64,000 bases of DNA, taken from assembly GCA_021234155.1 (NCBI GenBank), contig JAJEKV010000079.1:3570261-3634260 (forward strand), read 5' to 3'. The position numbers were made by a program, and so were the translations under genes. Within the stretch, counting starts at the first letter, position 1, and every line of letters begins with the position of its first letter. Source of the DNA: Isoetes taiwanensis (taxonomy: Eukaryota > Streptophyta > Lycopodiopsida > Isoetales > Isoetaceae). Positions 21,451 through 33,870 of the stretch are shown in pieces. A model generated the notes under the pieces. The model was given only the letters and a program-made list of their open reading frames with translations, ran no database searches and had not been told where the DNA came from.

Positions 21451-22950
21451 AACGACTACCTAGACAAATTTATTCAATGAAAGGCAAACTTACGATTGAC
21501 CATTGGACTAACTCTAGCGATTTACTGTAGCTAAGGGATTGATGGATTCACTATAGCAACCATTTCGAAACACTATATATCATTTTGGAAAATCCTTGCA
21601 TGTTGATAGCTCAATCCGATGACCTCAAATCTCAGATCGAATTTGCAGAATTATAACAAATGAAGATCCGTCCATTTTGGTTGCAGGATTAGAATTGACT
21701 GCAACGAACCCAAGTTCTCAAACTTGTCTCCATTCTCTCAAAGTCGCAATCTTAGAACCTAAGCTCTTGAATATGCACAGTTACACTTTCAACAAAGCAT
21801 CTGTTATCTGTTTCTACCTATGATTCTACAGTTTGTCGATTTTCATTCGACTCCAGTTTACAGATAAGTAATGCTTTATATCTATTAGCAAAGCCTTGTA
21901 ATTTAGTAAATATTTCAACCTTTAAACAGAACAAACAGAATCAGGCAAAATGCCAACCTGTTTAGCGCTCCAGGATCAAATGTAGCTCAACATGCTATAG
22001 CTGTACATGACTTTGGAAAGGAACTATGGAAATGAAAATAGATAAAGTTTTATATTACGCAAAATTGTAGCTAGATCCTGCCAGTTATGCAATATAGATC
22101 TCATAACTTGAAACTTATATTAATAAAAAAGCTCTTCAACCAAAGAGTCAGCAGCAGGCCTCACAAAAAAGTTTCAGCAGCTCAGCAGTCTCCCTCATCA
22201 GTTTCAGCAGTCTCCCTCATCCAACTTGGATGTTGATGCAACAATATGACAATATCACCAAACATTAAAAAAACATTAATAACCTAGACAACTTGAAGGC
22301 TGAAAATTGTTAATGAAGGCTGAAAGTTGTTAAGGAAGTCCATCACTATTAAGGCATCAAACTGCTATTGCACTTGGTATTGCAGGGGCAGCCCAATTAC
22401 CATACAAGTAAATTCGATATGAAGGGCAAGTAATCTTCTGTTTCCCTTTCTTTTCTGCATAGACAAAAGCAAGGAATCAAAATCTAATAATGTCATAGAA
22501 CTAAACAAATTACAGAACACAAACCTTTTTGTTGCCATTTGACAAAATCATCAAATCGGGATCTATCATTGTCATGTAGATAATATTTTGTGTTTTCGAC
22601 ACATATTCTAAGCATGCAAGCGAGATAACTAAGTCCAAAGATATGAGTTGAAGATCTGACAAGTCATAGGAAAACCATGTAGATCTTTGTGTTCATTATA
22701 CCAGGCTAAATTCACCTCCACATGATAAGATGGACGATTCGCCAAGTCAATAGACTCTCTATTTTCCTTCCAACCTTTACCAGCCTTTCTTCTAATGCTT
22801 AAGACTCTACCTAAGTACCAAAGGAATGTTTTCTCCCCATTATAAGTTCAACGTTTACGTTTTGAAACCTTGTCTTTGTATTTTTCCACTTCAAAGTACA
22901 CTGCACAATCAGAGCCAATTCCAAGTGATGTTGCCGCATTGATATTTCTG
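21451..22950. other. Unassigned stretch between Helitron A and the transposase-like gene
   Basis: AT-rich. It holds two short tandem duplications (a 23-bp CAGTTTCAGCAGTCTCCCTC unit at about 22178-22224, and a GAAGGCTGAAARTTGTTAA unit at about 22299-22340). It may include the 3' part of the minus-strand gene that follows and the end of Helitron A. No conserved frame. Confidence 0.35.
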
Positions 22951-22966
22951 TCTTGTTCATTAAAGG

Positions 22967-25358
22967 TTAGGTACTCCTTACTCTCGTCAATTTGTCCTTT
23001 GAAAGCCATAAATTTCCGTTAAGAAGGCTGATTAAGGTTGCCTTGTATACCTTCTTGTCATCAATCTGCACTGCTCTTTCAACTTGCACATCTCTTTCCA
23101 ATTCCTCCTTATCTAGCATGTCATCAAAGACATGCCTCAATTCCAACTCTGCCATTACCTCTTCATCAAGTTGTTCGCAAGGCCTTTCGTGATCTGAAAT
23201 ATGATCTTCATCAGTTTCTAAAAGATTCGATTCATCCTCTATTTGACAACAATCTAAATGCTTGTAATAGTTTGAAAGAAAATAGTCCAACTGCCATGGT
23301 GTATTCCACCACGTTGAGTTATCCTTGCTCACTACATCTACATGCTTGCATAACTCTTTTGCGCGTATAAACCCTTCCTGTAATGCAAGTATTACTTTTG
23401 CATCTGTACTCACTTCGGTGTAATCAGATAAGTCACATGTTATTTCCTTCCCATCTTCTGCTAATTTGCGTTCAAGATCTTGCTAAATATTTTCCTGTTT
23501 TGCATGGACTTTAGGAAATAACAAATCCGATAGAGCTTGGAACTGTGCCACTTTGTTTAGAGCACATGCGGTCTCAATCAAATCTGCACCAGTGTATGAT
23601 CTCCCATTCCTTACCATTCCTCCAATTTTAGAGGAAAAATTCTCACAAGCATCTGAACCCGTGGAAGCTAACAGCACTGGCAGATCATTAGAGTGGTCCC
23701 TAAATAGAACGATAAAATAACAAGACAATTGAATATCCATAAATGTTTCACGGCTTATGAAATTCTTCCCAAGAGAGTAGGTATCATGATTAACAATCCA
23801 CAACCTTTAAAGCATAGGGCATAACAACACGATTAAAATAATATATTTTGCCAATAAGCAAAAGCAAACAAAGTATCTCAACGAAATTGATATCGGATCT
23901 GAAAAAGAAAGACATAGTCAAAGCTGCCCTGATCCGTGACCTTAAATTCATGTCAGGTGACAAGAATATATCAATGTATAATGACACTATGTGGAGGTAT
24001 ATTTCAGTTCCCAAAGTTCGAATTTGTGGAGCATTTGTGCCACTTCTCAATTTTCTTTAACAAACTTGAACTTTTCTAGCTGCAATTCTTTGGGCAGCAT
24101 CCCAATTTTGTCTATCTTTCCTTTCAACATCTCCTACTTGTAGTCCATGTTCTCCAATACATAAATTAAACACGTGCCACACATCAGTTAATGTCACTAA
24201 CTCCTCACCTAAATATAATTTTCTTGATGCATTGTCTAAGGGATTTATCAGCTTCTTTCCATTGCGTATGGAGTCTTGATCATGAAGACCATAGATGCTG
24301 CCATCAGTCATAATGCTTGCGGTTAAAACCCATCCCTCCAAATGTATGCAAAAAGAATCGGCAGGCTGTTTTGACGATGTGTAATCTTGCAACATACACG
24401 TTCTACGTCGTGCATCTCCAAACTATGCCAAACTTATTACACATCAGCTGAATTGCTAAAATAAGCTTGGGCAATCGACCGTGCAAGGGATTCACTATTA
24501 GCACGCGTGCATGGTGTGCAATGACATTATCCTCAAATGCTTGCACGATATTTTGGTAACCACCATCTCCTGATCCAACACTAACTGTAAAAGCAACATC
24601 ACATGCATGATCTTGCGACTTGCCACAAAAGCCAACCAAGCTATCATCCCTCACAACCCATTGTATAACCTTTTTTATGGTAGTCTCGTCCTCTGCTACA
24701 ATGGCGGACACATGTCCAAGTGTTAAACACAAATTGTTCATGTACTCTGTATAAATTCTTGACAAGTGAATGATAGTTTCTTCGTTAACACCAACCTTAT
24801 AAGCAAAACTGTTTCAGGCAGAACGCATTGTGGTGGATAAACTAGGGCCAGCAAGATTTAATGACAAGAAGTTATGCATTCTTTGCCCACCCCAAATCTT
24901 GATTGTTTCAAATAGCTCTTTTTTCGTTTGCTTGTAGCGTTTTCCCTGCCCTGGCCTAATAATATTATGTGCAATGTCAGTCAAGAAGTTCCATAGTGCA
25001 GGCTTCCCATTAAATTTACCTTGAGTGTGGACCTCAACAATATCTCTACAGAATTTTCGCACATCTTTTTGATGCATCGATTCGGCCAAACTATCACGTA
25101 TTGATCTTTGTCTCACAGATAATGCTGCAATTCTCATTTTGCTAAATATAAGTTCTTAGTTTCCTATTTTCCCATGAAGTGACCTTTGCCAAATTTTTCA
25201 TCTCTCCGCTTGTCATGTAATCCACCATAATATGTGTCTTCGTCATCCTCAATCCTCTCTGTATTTTGCCTTCTTTCTATCCCGCATCTGGAAGTCCCCT
25301 TTCTTAGGTATGGACGAACAATATGAACATTTATAGTTCGCGAAGGGTTTCTCATCAT
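22967..25358 (-). pseudogene. Broken gene of an unnamed transposase-like eukaryotic family
   Basis: Minus-strand fragments in consistent order read GGQRMHNFLSLNLAGPS (25137-24814); VAEDETTIKKVIQW, LVGFCG and VNPLHGRLPKLIL (24765-24403); FGDARRRTCMLQDY, KLINPLDNASRKLYLG and VERKDRQNWDAAQRI (24395-24057); TLGTEIYLHIVSLYIDIF (24050-23790); and KNFISRETFMDIQLSCYF with STGSDACENFSSK (23803-23483). I recall the same motif order in multi-copy hypothetical proteins of many plants and animals, which suggests a transposase or another selfish gene, but I know no established name. An in-frame TAA (24057-24059), a frameshift and a likely deletion near 24400 show decay. Confidence 0.55.
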
Positions 25359-25628
25359 GGCTAATTCGATTGCACAACACGTGCCTAATGTCCCATCAAT
25401 GGTAATGGATTCTCCATTGACGTTAAAACCATTGGTGGATGGGTAGGATTGATATTGGGTTATTCAGTGACACCTGAATCTATAGTTATCAGTTGATCTG
25501 GAACATCGAATGTACCTTTATAATATTTCAATATTGAACTTAACATCTATGTAATGTCAAGTTGAGTTATGGGGTTGGCAATGTGTTGGAGCTATTTTAA
25601 TATAATCTTTTGTCTCTTGCATTGTAGT

Positions 25629-26030
25629 ATGACGGAATTGATAGAACAGACCCCTGAGTCTATAACCGAAGTAGATAACGAGATTACTGAGTCCTCGGTT
25701 ATTCCTGGTACGGGTGCGCATTTGGAGAAAAAGCAGAATAGTCCTAGTGTACCTCGGATGACTGTTAGGAAGGGAAACCTTCAAAAGCACGCCCGAAACT
25801 AGATTGCCCTACATATAGCATCCCATAGGAAACGTCCTCCTCCGGCGATGACTAGGAAATTGCAGGCGCAAGTGGACAGGCTCTCTGAAGAGCTAGATAA
25901 AGTATCTAAGGGTTCTATCACTATTTCAATCAGTATTAAACGGCTCACTGCGCAGCTAACTCGTCTCCATCGACTGTTGCAAATTGTTGAGGCTAGCGAG
26001 GCTGCCATGATAGCAGAAGTAGAAGGATAA
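25629..26030 (+). pseudogene. Helitron accessory coiled-coil frame, copy B
   Basis: Same protein as at 14527 in copy A, including the in-frame TAG (25800-25802), but with seven extra residues (ITEVDNE-like) that copy A has lost or B has gained. The coiled-coil half differs from A by a single residue (P to S). Confidence 0.5.
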
Positions 26031-26060
26031 TTACGGATGACTTTGATCACTTTGTATATC

Positions 26061-26605
26061 TATGCTAATCATATAATCATGTTAGCCCATAGACATTATG
26101 AGATATCTATATGCTTATGATAATTATATAAACATGCCACATTTTATGGACATATTATGGAGATATGGAATCAAAGTAAAACCATTATATTAAGCTCATG
26201 ACATACTACACACATTGTGAGATGGACTATGCATTATGCCATGGATTTCATGTTGCCTAATAGGCAGCTGCCATTTTTGTAGGTGACATACAAAAAATAA
26301 TTTGTAACGTATAATTATGAATAGTTATGTTAACACTACCATCCTATGCTAATCACATAATCATGTTAACCCATAGACATATTATAAGATATCTATATGC
26401 TTATGATGATTATTTAAACATGCCACATTATGGACATATTATGGAGATATGGAATCAACCCATTACATTAAGCTCGTTATATACTACACACATTGTGAGA
26501 TGCACTATGCATTATGCCATGGCTTTCATGTTGTGTAATAGGCAGCTGTCATTTTTTGTAGGTAACATATAATTATGAATAACTATGTTAACACTGCCAT
26601 TTCTC
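26061..26605 (+). repeat. Tandem duplication in copy B
   Basis: Units start at 26061 and 26345 and match the pair at 14941 and 15227 in copy A. Confidence 0.9.
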
Positions 26606-26721
26606 TGATTTCCACTTCAGACACCCAAGCTCGATTACATACCACTCGCGAGGATACGTTATTGGATGAGCAAAACATGTAAGTTTTCCTTATGAAACAT
26701 TACGTCTTATTCGAATTTATT

Positions 26722-27216
26722 ATGAAAGATACCGCATCGAGCTCAACTCGCAACCCCGTAGAACCGATAGGGATAGGACGATATGCAAATCTGCGAGCAC
26801 TTGCGAGAGAACGTGCTAGACAACATCAGGCTGAATGGATGGGGGAGGGAGAGCGTATTTTGCCAGGCATACATCGTAGGGGGAGGAATTGTTCCTCACC
26901 CACACCTGGAATTAGAATATGTGAGCCTCCTCCAAATCTAGGAGTTTCGTCTGTCGGTGACATCGAATTACCCGCGAGGTCATCGGGAGTTGCAGGTGAG
27001 CAGAGTACATACAGATCAGGATGGTATGCTCGATTAGGTGTGGCAGATAGGGCGGAAATATGCCGTAGGCAAAGAGAACGATATGCAAACTCGAGAAAAG
27101 ATCGTGCTCTAACAGAAATGGCTTACATCGAGAGGAACCGACGAATAGAGCGAGAAAGGCATGCAAACTTGAGTGTGGATGCTCGAGATGTGGTGCATGA
27201 GAGGGTGAGAGGATGA
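26722..27216 (+). CDS. Helitron Rep N-terminal Arg-rich frame, copy B (open)
   Basis: An uninterrupted 164-codon frame from ATG 26722 that shows the state before the copy A frameshift: MKDTASSSTRN, RALARERARQHQAEW, YARLGVADRAEICRRQRER and IERNRRIERERHANLS. It ends at TGA 27214-27216, which overlaps the ATG (27213) of the Rep frame as ATGA, exactly as in A. The overlap is either a shared old frameshift or the true gene boundary. Confidence 0.55.
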   Translation: MKDTASSSTRNPVEPIGIGRYANLRALARERARQHQAEWMGEGERILPGIHRRGRNCSSPTPGIRICEPPPNLGVSSVGDIELPARSSGVAGEQSTYRSGWYARLGVADRAEICRRQRERYANSRKDRALTEMAYIERNRRIERERHANLSVDARDVVHERVRG

Positions 27217-29448
27217 GAGGACGAGCAAGACAACCTTCTAGGATGGTGAGCGAACCAGACCAAGCATCCACATCTGCAGTTGGAGTTAGAATAAACGAAA
27301 TTGCTCCAGATGTAGATGTTGTGAGTACCAGTGGAAGCGAGCTAAACAGAGATCGTCCCTCACCTATGGATGATGCAAGTACAACATCTATCTATACCGA
27401 CATGCAAACAGGCACCATGGAGGACGATCCAATGTCAAATGTGCTTGCACACTGGCATGCTCGTGCACAACATATGCGATCAGCAATCCATCGAGCATTC
27501 ACAATGTGCACATGGAATAAACGATGCACGTACTGCCAGATCCCACTGTTGAATGTTGAAAAAAATGGGTTCTGCTGTAATCAGGGCAAGTGGTTGCTCC
27601 CAGAGCTACCTCCTTTGCCGGGTGCATTGGTTAACTTATACGAGATGCCGGGTTTCAATGGAGTATGTAGAAAAATAAATAGATTATTTTGCTTCAGCGT
27701 GCTTGGAGTCGACGGAGAGTTTGTCAACCTGAACTTCCCTTCATCAGTCACAATCATGGGTCGTACGTATCATCGACTGCTTCCAACAAAAGATACAGGA
27801 AATCCCATACATTGGTATATATATGATGATTCACAACGTTATGTACAAGCGGGACTCCAAAGTGTACCCTTCCAATGGGTTGGAACTATTGGCTCGGTCC
27901 TTGACCAAGTAAACCCATTCATTGGAAACCTTCGAACAATGGGAAGTATATATATGCCTTCAGCGTATATTACGGTTGCAGGGGTTTTTGGGAGTGATGA
28001 GATAGCAGCAATTGCAGAGGTCAACAATACGGCTGATATTGCATCTCGAATTGCGAGATTTTGGGCTCAAAATGAGGGTGAACCGACTTTTATGAACATC
28101 CTTGATCCCATGTACGAACCCTTGCAATATCCACTACTTTTCCCGCATGGTACATTAGGGTGGAGTCTCAGGAATGAATATGGTCTCACCCAATTACAAT
28201 GATACAAATCAAGGCTATTACATGAGGATAGGTTTCTTCGACTGGGTCGCCTATGTGGAGAGTACTTGGTTGATATGTACTCAAGGGTTGAGGACGCACG
28301 ACTAAATTACTTTAGGACATCCACCTTCAGAAATAGGCGGATACAATACGACGAGGATTATTTAGAGCGAGAAAATAATGAACAACTGCCGTCGTCGTTC
28401 CTGGGTTGTCAGAGATGGTGCTCTGTGCAGGTTGCTAATGCGTTAGCACTCTCTAGATCAAATGGTCGCCCGACTTTGTTCATTACGATGACGACGAATA
28501 TGGATTGGCCAGAAATAAGGGCTGCCCTTGGTCCTGGCCAAAATGCGTCAGATATACCTATGATTGTTTTTTGGTATTTCCATGGAAGATTGCAACGGTT
28601 AAAAGAATTGTTGCATAAATTCTTTCATCATATATCGTACATAATAACAGTAGTGGAGTTTCAGAAGTGAGGACTTCCACATTCTCATCTTGTGCTACGT
28701 ACAGAACCAGATATACCAATAGAATGCGTTGATGAGATTATATCTGCGGAGCTACCAAGTGATCCGATTGTTCGAGCACAGGTCCAAATATTTATGATTC
28801 ATAGACATTCTAACAGATGCTCTCCACGCGGTGCTTCTTGCTGCTATAACTATCCAAAACTAGTAAATCCAACAACACACATTGACTCAAAAGGGCATGC
28901 GGCAATAGGAGAGGAGGACCGTAGATGATGTGTGGGTTGTTCCATACAATGCATTCTTGCTTCATGAGCTCGACTGCCATATTATGGTCGACATCGCATC
29001 CACCGTGCACGTCTTCTCTTACCTCTATGGTTACATATATAAGGGATTTGATACAGCAAAATTCCAGATTTCTTGAGACAGACACACAGTAGGGGTGTCG
29101 TCGTCGGGTCCTGAACAACATCGGGCCCAAACTACACAAGCCACGCGTGTAAATGACGAACATACAAACCATGATGCAGGTCAAGGTCTCGAAGATAGTT
29201 CACAAGGGCATACCACTAGAGCAGGTCCTACGAATGAGATACAGGAGTATCTAAAGGCACGGTACCTATCAGCCATGGAGGCGTCTTGGAGGATAATGGC
29301 ATATGACGTAACGCACAAGACCCCTTCTGTTAAATGTCCGCCAAGGTTCAAACCCTACTGGCTATCATTGCATGACATGTTTGAAAGAAAAATATATAAC
29401 ACTTTGCATTGGGAATCTTATAGTCATTATGAATATCCAGTGGTCTGA
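27213..29448 (+). pseudogene. Helitron Rep (HUH) frame, copy B
   Basis: Same protein as copy A. It has the shared TGA before GLPHSHLVL (28668-28670) and the second shared TGA (29074-29076), plus private damage: LQW has become LQ-stop (TGG to TGA, 28200-28202), and a frameshift at about 28895 garbles the YVQYRRR region. The distal NEIQEYLKARYLSAMEASW segment is intact (29095-29448). Copy B is more decayed than A. Confidence 0.85.
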
Positions 29449-29488
29449 CCACTAGGCCATCATCGCCATGAACATAGAACATTTACGG

Positions 29489-30065
29489 CCACCCAATAGT
29501 AGCCAGTGGGATTTGAGCTTGGGCAAGGGACACCCGTTTCCAATAGCCTAACCACCAGACTGCTATTGCGATAGGCATTTTGTAGTTTATTCATGCCACC
29601 CAATGACAGCCAGTGGGCTTTGAGCCTGGGTGGGGGCACACCCGTATCCAGTAGCCTAACCACTAGACTGTCAGTGCGGTAAGCGTTTTCTCTAGTGATG
29701 TAAGTAAAGGGAATCCCAATGTAGCATGCCTTCTATTGCACAGGCTGGATGTGTATATGTATGATCATGTACATTTTTGTTTCAGTAATATGTGTTTGAA
29801 AGATGACCGTCATTCTGGTTCAAGATGCCAACTATGAACACACCATGTCATGCAATTATAATACAAACCATGTTGCCACCCAATGATGGCCGATGAAGTC
29901 TGAGTATGGGCAGCGCACACTCTCATCTGATAGATTAACCACCGGGGTCTCACTGTGATAATGCTTTTGCCTAATCTTGCAAGTAAGGAAACTCCATCCA
30001 CTAGGTAGAATACCATCTAATGCATAGGCTATATATGTACACTTTGGTTTAATCCAAAGACAACG
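29489..30065 (-). repeat. Three tRNA-derived SINE-like units in copy B
   Basis: Units at 29489, 29596 and 29876 correspond to those of copy A, with the same box-A-like and box-B-like words on the minus strand. Confidence 0.6.
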
Positions 30066-30459
30066 TACCTTGATGAATTACATGCAAAATCGACGTAGTG
30101 GTGTTGGAGATCATTGCCATATCTAGAAAGGTCTTGATCTCTTCACATCGAAGAACGGATGGTCTGCGTAAATGTTGAATGGGGTTTGAGCCTGGACACA
30201 TTGACTACCAAAAGCAACGACCACGTACCCTGATGCATTACATGCAAGCTCGATGGACTAGCGCTGACGGTAACGTTTCAGTCATTCCCCACATAGAGAT
30301 GATAGGCTACCTGAATGATAGATGGGTTATATGCAACCAGCAATTGCTACAATAATGAAAGGTCCGTTTAGCTGGACCGCAAGGGATAATAACGTGTAGC
30401 AAAAAGTAACACACCTTATTGACAGATGTATTGTATGATGTAGAGAGGACACCCTATCG

Positions 30460-31126
30460 TCAGAGTAGTTCCTTGTAGATGACGTTCACAGTTGTTCTCG
30501 TGGTATTTTCTGGGGAGAGGAGTAATAGCAAGTCTTCTATGTTCCGTACATGGGTGAAGGTCGTATATAATTGTCCATGTGCAAAAACATTCGTGAGCAG
30601 ATCAATGACCACTCGATTCAATGTTAAACCCTGACAGCTATTGAACGTGGTTGAATATGATAGCGGGAGTGGTAATTGTTGTCTATGGATGGTCCATGGA
30701 TGGTTTTCTGGTTGATAGAAAAAGGCTGTTCTGGAAATTGGGTACGTGCTACCTTCTGGATCACCCAAAACCTTCACCATCACAAACTTCTGGTGCATTG
30801 ATTCGATCACAACTCTCGCATTCTTCACAAGACCATTTTCATGTCTAATCGTTTCATAACGTGGCATATTGCCCCCACTTTAAGTCTGAGCTCATGGTTG
30901 GGAATCCCAGAATGTGTAAAGTTGTTTAAGAAATCCGAAGTTGCATAGGGATGATCATGGATGAGTTCGTCTTGCTCTGTTATGTGGTCATGGCTGTAAT
31001 ACAACTTATCCTGATTTGGAACCCTGTTTAAGATGAGCCCGTTGAAGTCATCAACATGCCTGTTGATCGGAGCAAGTGAAATTCGATTGTCACATTCCAC
31101 CAGGTCGCGAAGGACACTCGATGGAA
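30460..31126 (-). pseudogene. Helitron PIF1-type helicase C-terminal half, copy B (truncated)
   Basis: On -, from the truncation point: FPSSVLRDLVECDNRISLAP, NRHVDDFNGLILNRVPN, YATSDFLNNF and ELRLKVGAICHVMKRLD, then TFNSCQGLTLNRVVIDLL and FAHGQLYTTFTHV. This is the C-terminal RecA-like domain of Helitron helicases. Walker A and B are absent because the copy ends at 31126. Relative to A it keeps a bit more open frame (31163-30825). Confidence 0.8.
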
Positions 31127-32029
31127 ATTTGTACATGCGTGTGGCTGCAGACCATATTTCCAAGCTCGGAATGTTATTATCTCACAAATTATGCCATGCT
31201 TATATATAAACTCTAGTCCTATGAATGCTACAAAAGACATACTGGAGCTGATGCACCATTTTATGGATAACGGGTTTGATCAACCTGGAATGAAGAGGCG
31301 GATTATCAAATACATCAGTACCAGCGTGTTCCCTGGCCTCAAATATGATATAGATGTCCTACTACAGATGCTAAGAGAAAACTAGAGGTATGAACTCTGT
31401 TTCTGCAGTAATAAAACTGGTTTTTGACATTCTGAGTTACGTCTAATAGTATAGGGTTATTTAAAGACCCCTGCTGTAACCAGTAGGGGTCAACTCTCTC
31501 TATTAGTTACAGATTTAAAGCAAACAGGGGCCTAATATAATCCTACGGAAGGAGGTAGGGTTTTTTTTATCAATAAGATGGATCTAATTAAATGATGGGC
31601 AGTGCACCCCACTATATCCAAATATTATGTTTGATACAAGTAAGAATACTGGGAACATAGGGGGTTAGATAAAAATACCTTTAACTCTTAAATTAGTAGT
31701 ATATGGTATAAAGCTGGGCATTATTTCCCATTATATCTGGATACTGAGTATGGTCTAGGTAAGAGCACTTGGAACTTATGGAACGTAAAATAATGCACTG
31801 CATTCTTAACCAAGGGTGTATGGTCTAATGGGGTCCTAAGATAGGGATCTATGGTACTAAAAATTATTTTGTAGAACGAAAGCTTGGCTAAGCCAAAAAA
31901 CTGAAACCATTAAAAGAATGGAGTTAGGGCGCTGACAACGGACAGCGGCCAGACCTCTTGGAAACTGGTGCAGCATAGCCGACGGCATTCAATAGCTTAG
32001 GATTTTCCCAGGTATAATCTTGGATAGGC
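31127..32029. other. Unassigned stretch with one short frame and a hairpin
   Basis: A frame at 31191-31385 (ILELMHHFMDNGFDQPG, RRIIKYISTSVFPGLKYD) might be an exon, but its family is unknown. An 11-bp hairpin (GACCCCTGCTG / CAGTAGGGGTC, one mismatch) lies at 31466-31491. The rest is AT-rich. Confidence 0.3.
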
Positions 32030-32348
32030 TGCATGGGTTACTTTTTGGATGAAGTATCTGATACCCTAAGCTCAGGGGAGGAAGAAGCGCCCAGAGCAGA
32101 GGAAGAAAGGGAACTTCTCTGGTGCTATAATTCTGAGAGATTAAAAAATCTGGAGATGAACAAGAGAGGTAGAGGCAGAGGATTTGACTCCAAACGAAAC
32201 TATGAAGATGGCAATAGCAGCTTCATAGCAAAAAGAGGGGGCTTTAACAGGAATCCGGGCGGATTTTACAGAAAAAATAACGTGGCTGATCATTATGTGC
32301 CTGAGACACAAAATGAAGATCTAGATTATGAAGAAGACGATTTACAGG
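32030..32348 (+). CDS. Candidate exon of a hypothetical Arg/Gly-rich protein
   Basis: ATG at 32033 starts MGYFLDEVSDTLSSGEEE, an acidic N-terminus, followed by an RGG-like basic part (MNKRGRGRGFDSKR; KRGGFNRNPGGFYRKNN) and an acidic end. The frame runs into a consensus donor (ACAG^GTATGAGT at 32349), and a good acceptor (TTTTCCCAG) lies just upstream at about 32011. The Asp/Glu plus RGG composition suggests an RNA-associated protein, but downstream exons were not found and no family is recognised. Confidence 0.35.
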
Positions 32349-33870
32349 TATGAGTTTGTATGCTGATATGTTATGCATGAATAGAGAAGGAAAATATTCC
32401 TTGTATAAGGAAATCCATACTGGAAAGGACCTTCGGGCCTTTAGATTAGTCAAAACAGCTATGGAGTGCAAGACTCTGAATAGTAAAGTTGCGTAAATAG
32501 TAAATCAAAGGTATCAGGAATGGGATAAATGTTACAATGTTTAAAGATAGAGGGCATTGCTCATGATTTAAAGATGTTGTGCTGACTCAGGTTCAGGTAT
32601 ATGTAAGGGAAGGTAACAAATATCTGATACCTTAAATAATATGATGGTATCTTATGACTGTACGCTCCTAAGTAGGCTAATTTGCATCTCAAGAGCAAAG
32701 GGTACATTGGGTGAAAGGCGAAGAGCCAAGAATCACCTGATGTACCTTTTGGCCCTTGGGTCGTTACCGAGCTTATCGCTAACATTCTCATGATTGGCTG
32801 CAGGTACGTGGTGATTCTTCTCCCAATGTGCTTTCTTTGCTGTTATGAAGTGTAGTAGTTCGAAACGGAGGTATAAGATTAAGATACTTGCTGAAGAAGA
32901 AATCAGGTGTATGACATGCAGTGGCACCAATTTTGAATGGTTGAAAGGCTTAAAATGTGTTAGCCATAAACGAAGTTCTTCAAACTTAGATTTGAGTTGG
33001 AATATGTAAGTCTATAAACTATAGTTTCCCTTTTAACTGCAATAGATGGCAAACATGTCCAAATGATATTGTAAAGCAGAGTTTTGTGGACCACAAACAT
33101 ACCAGGTACTTGTGCTTACCATATTTTGTCTATTTGGAATCATAACAAAGTTCTGCTATGAAGTGACAGTTTTCTCTCATAGACAAATGTTTGTATATTC
33201 ATCTCGATTGAATAAGATGCCCATTTACTGAAGTCAGGTTGTGGGATGTCACATTAAATATTACTGTCATAAAATTTAAATACGGGACAACATATAAAAG
33301 GATACTAGTTGATTGAACTTATGGCTAAAAAATAATGGTTTAATACACCAGAGGGTATGAAATTATGATATAATAACAAAAGAGCCTTGGGATAATCGGC
33401 TGATAAAAACTTCAAATGAAAGATATAATATGGAGTAGCAAAGGTCAGATTAAATATATGTTGTTAAAAGACCATTAGGTAAAGATAAGATATTCTAAAG
33501 GCCACATCTAGTTAGGATGCTGAACCATTCAAAAGAAAAATGTACATAAATAGTGCATGGGTCATGATAACATAGGGTTACATAAAAGACATGCAAACAT
33601 GCAGTTAAGTTGGAATGACATGCAAACATGCAGTAAAGTTGGAAGGTCTTGCATGCATGTTCAGTTCAGTTAATTTGTTTAAATTATTTATCCTTCTGTC
33701 TACATGTTAAATATATCTGGTATAGGATATTGGATATAATGGCCGAGGTTGGATGCACCCTGTCTTTGATTGGCTCAGTCATTGGAGGGAATGATAATGC
33801 TATGGAAGGATTGACTGAAGTAGTATGATGGGCTAGTAGGGCTTTGTGTCTGTGCTAGTCAAGTCAAGTT
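32349..33870. other. Unassigned stretch
   Basis: AT-rich. It contains a 27-bp tandem duplication (GACATGCAAACATGCAGT..AAGTTGGAA) at about 33588-33642. It may be intron of the preceding hypothetical gene. Confidence 0.35.

Larger units (their letters stand above)
25435..31126 (+). mobile_element. Helitron-like element, copy B, truncated at both ends relative to A
   Basis: It matches 14333-20007 of copy A almost base for base, with small indels (B has 21 extra bp at about 25660; A has 8 extra bp at about 15590). It starts inside the last codons of the 109-residue frame of A and stops abruptly inside the helicase at 31126, so the ATPase motifs are missing. The same convergent layout, tRNA-like array and tandem duplication are present. 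High identity indicates a recent duplication. Confidence 0.88.
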
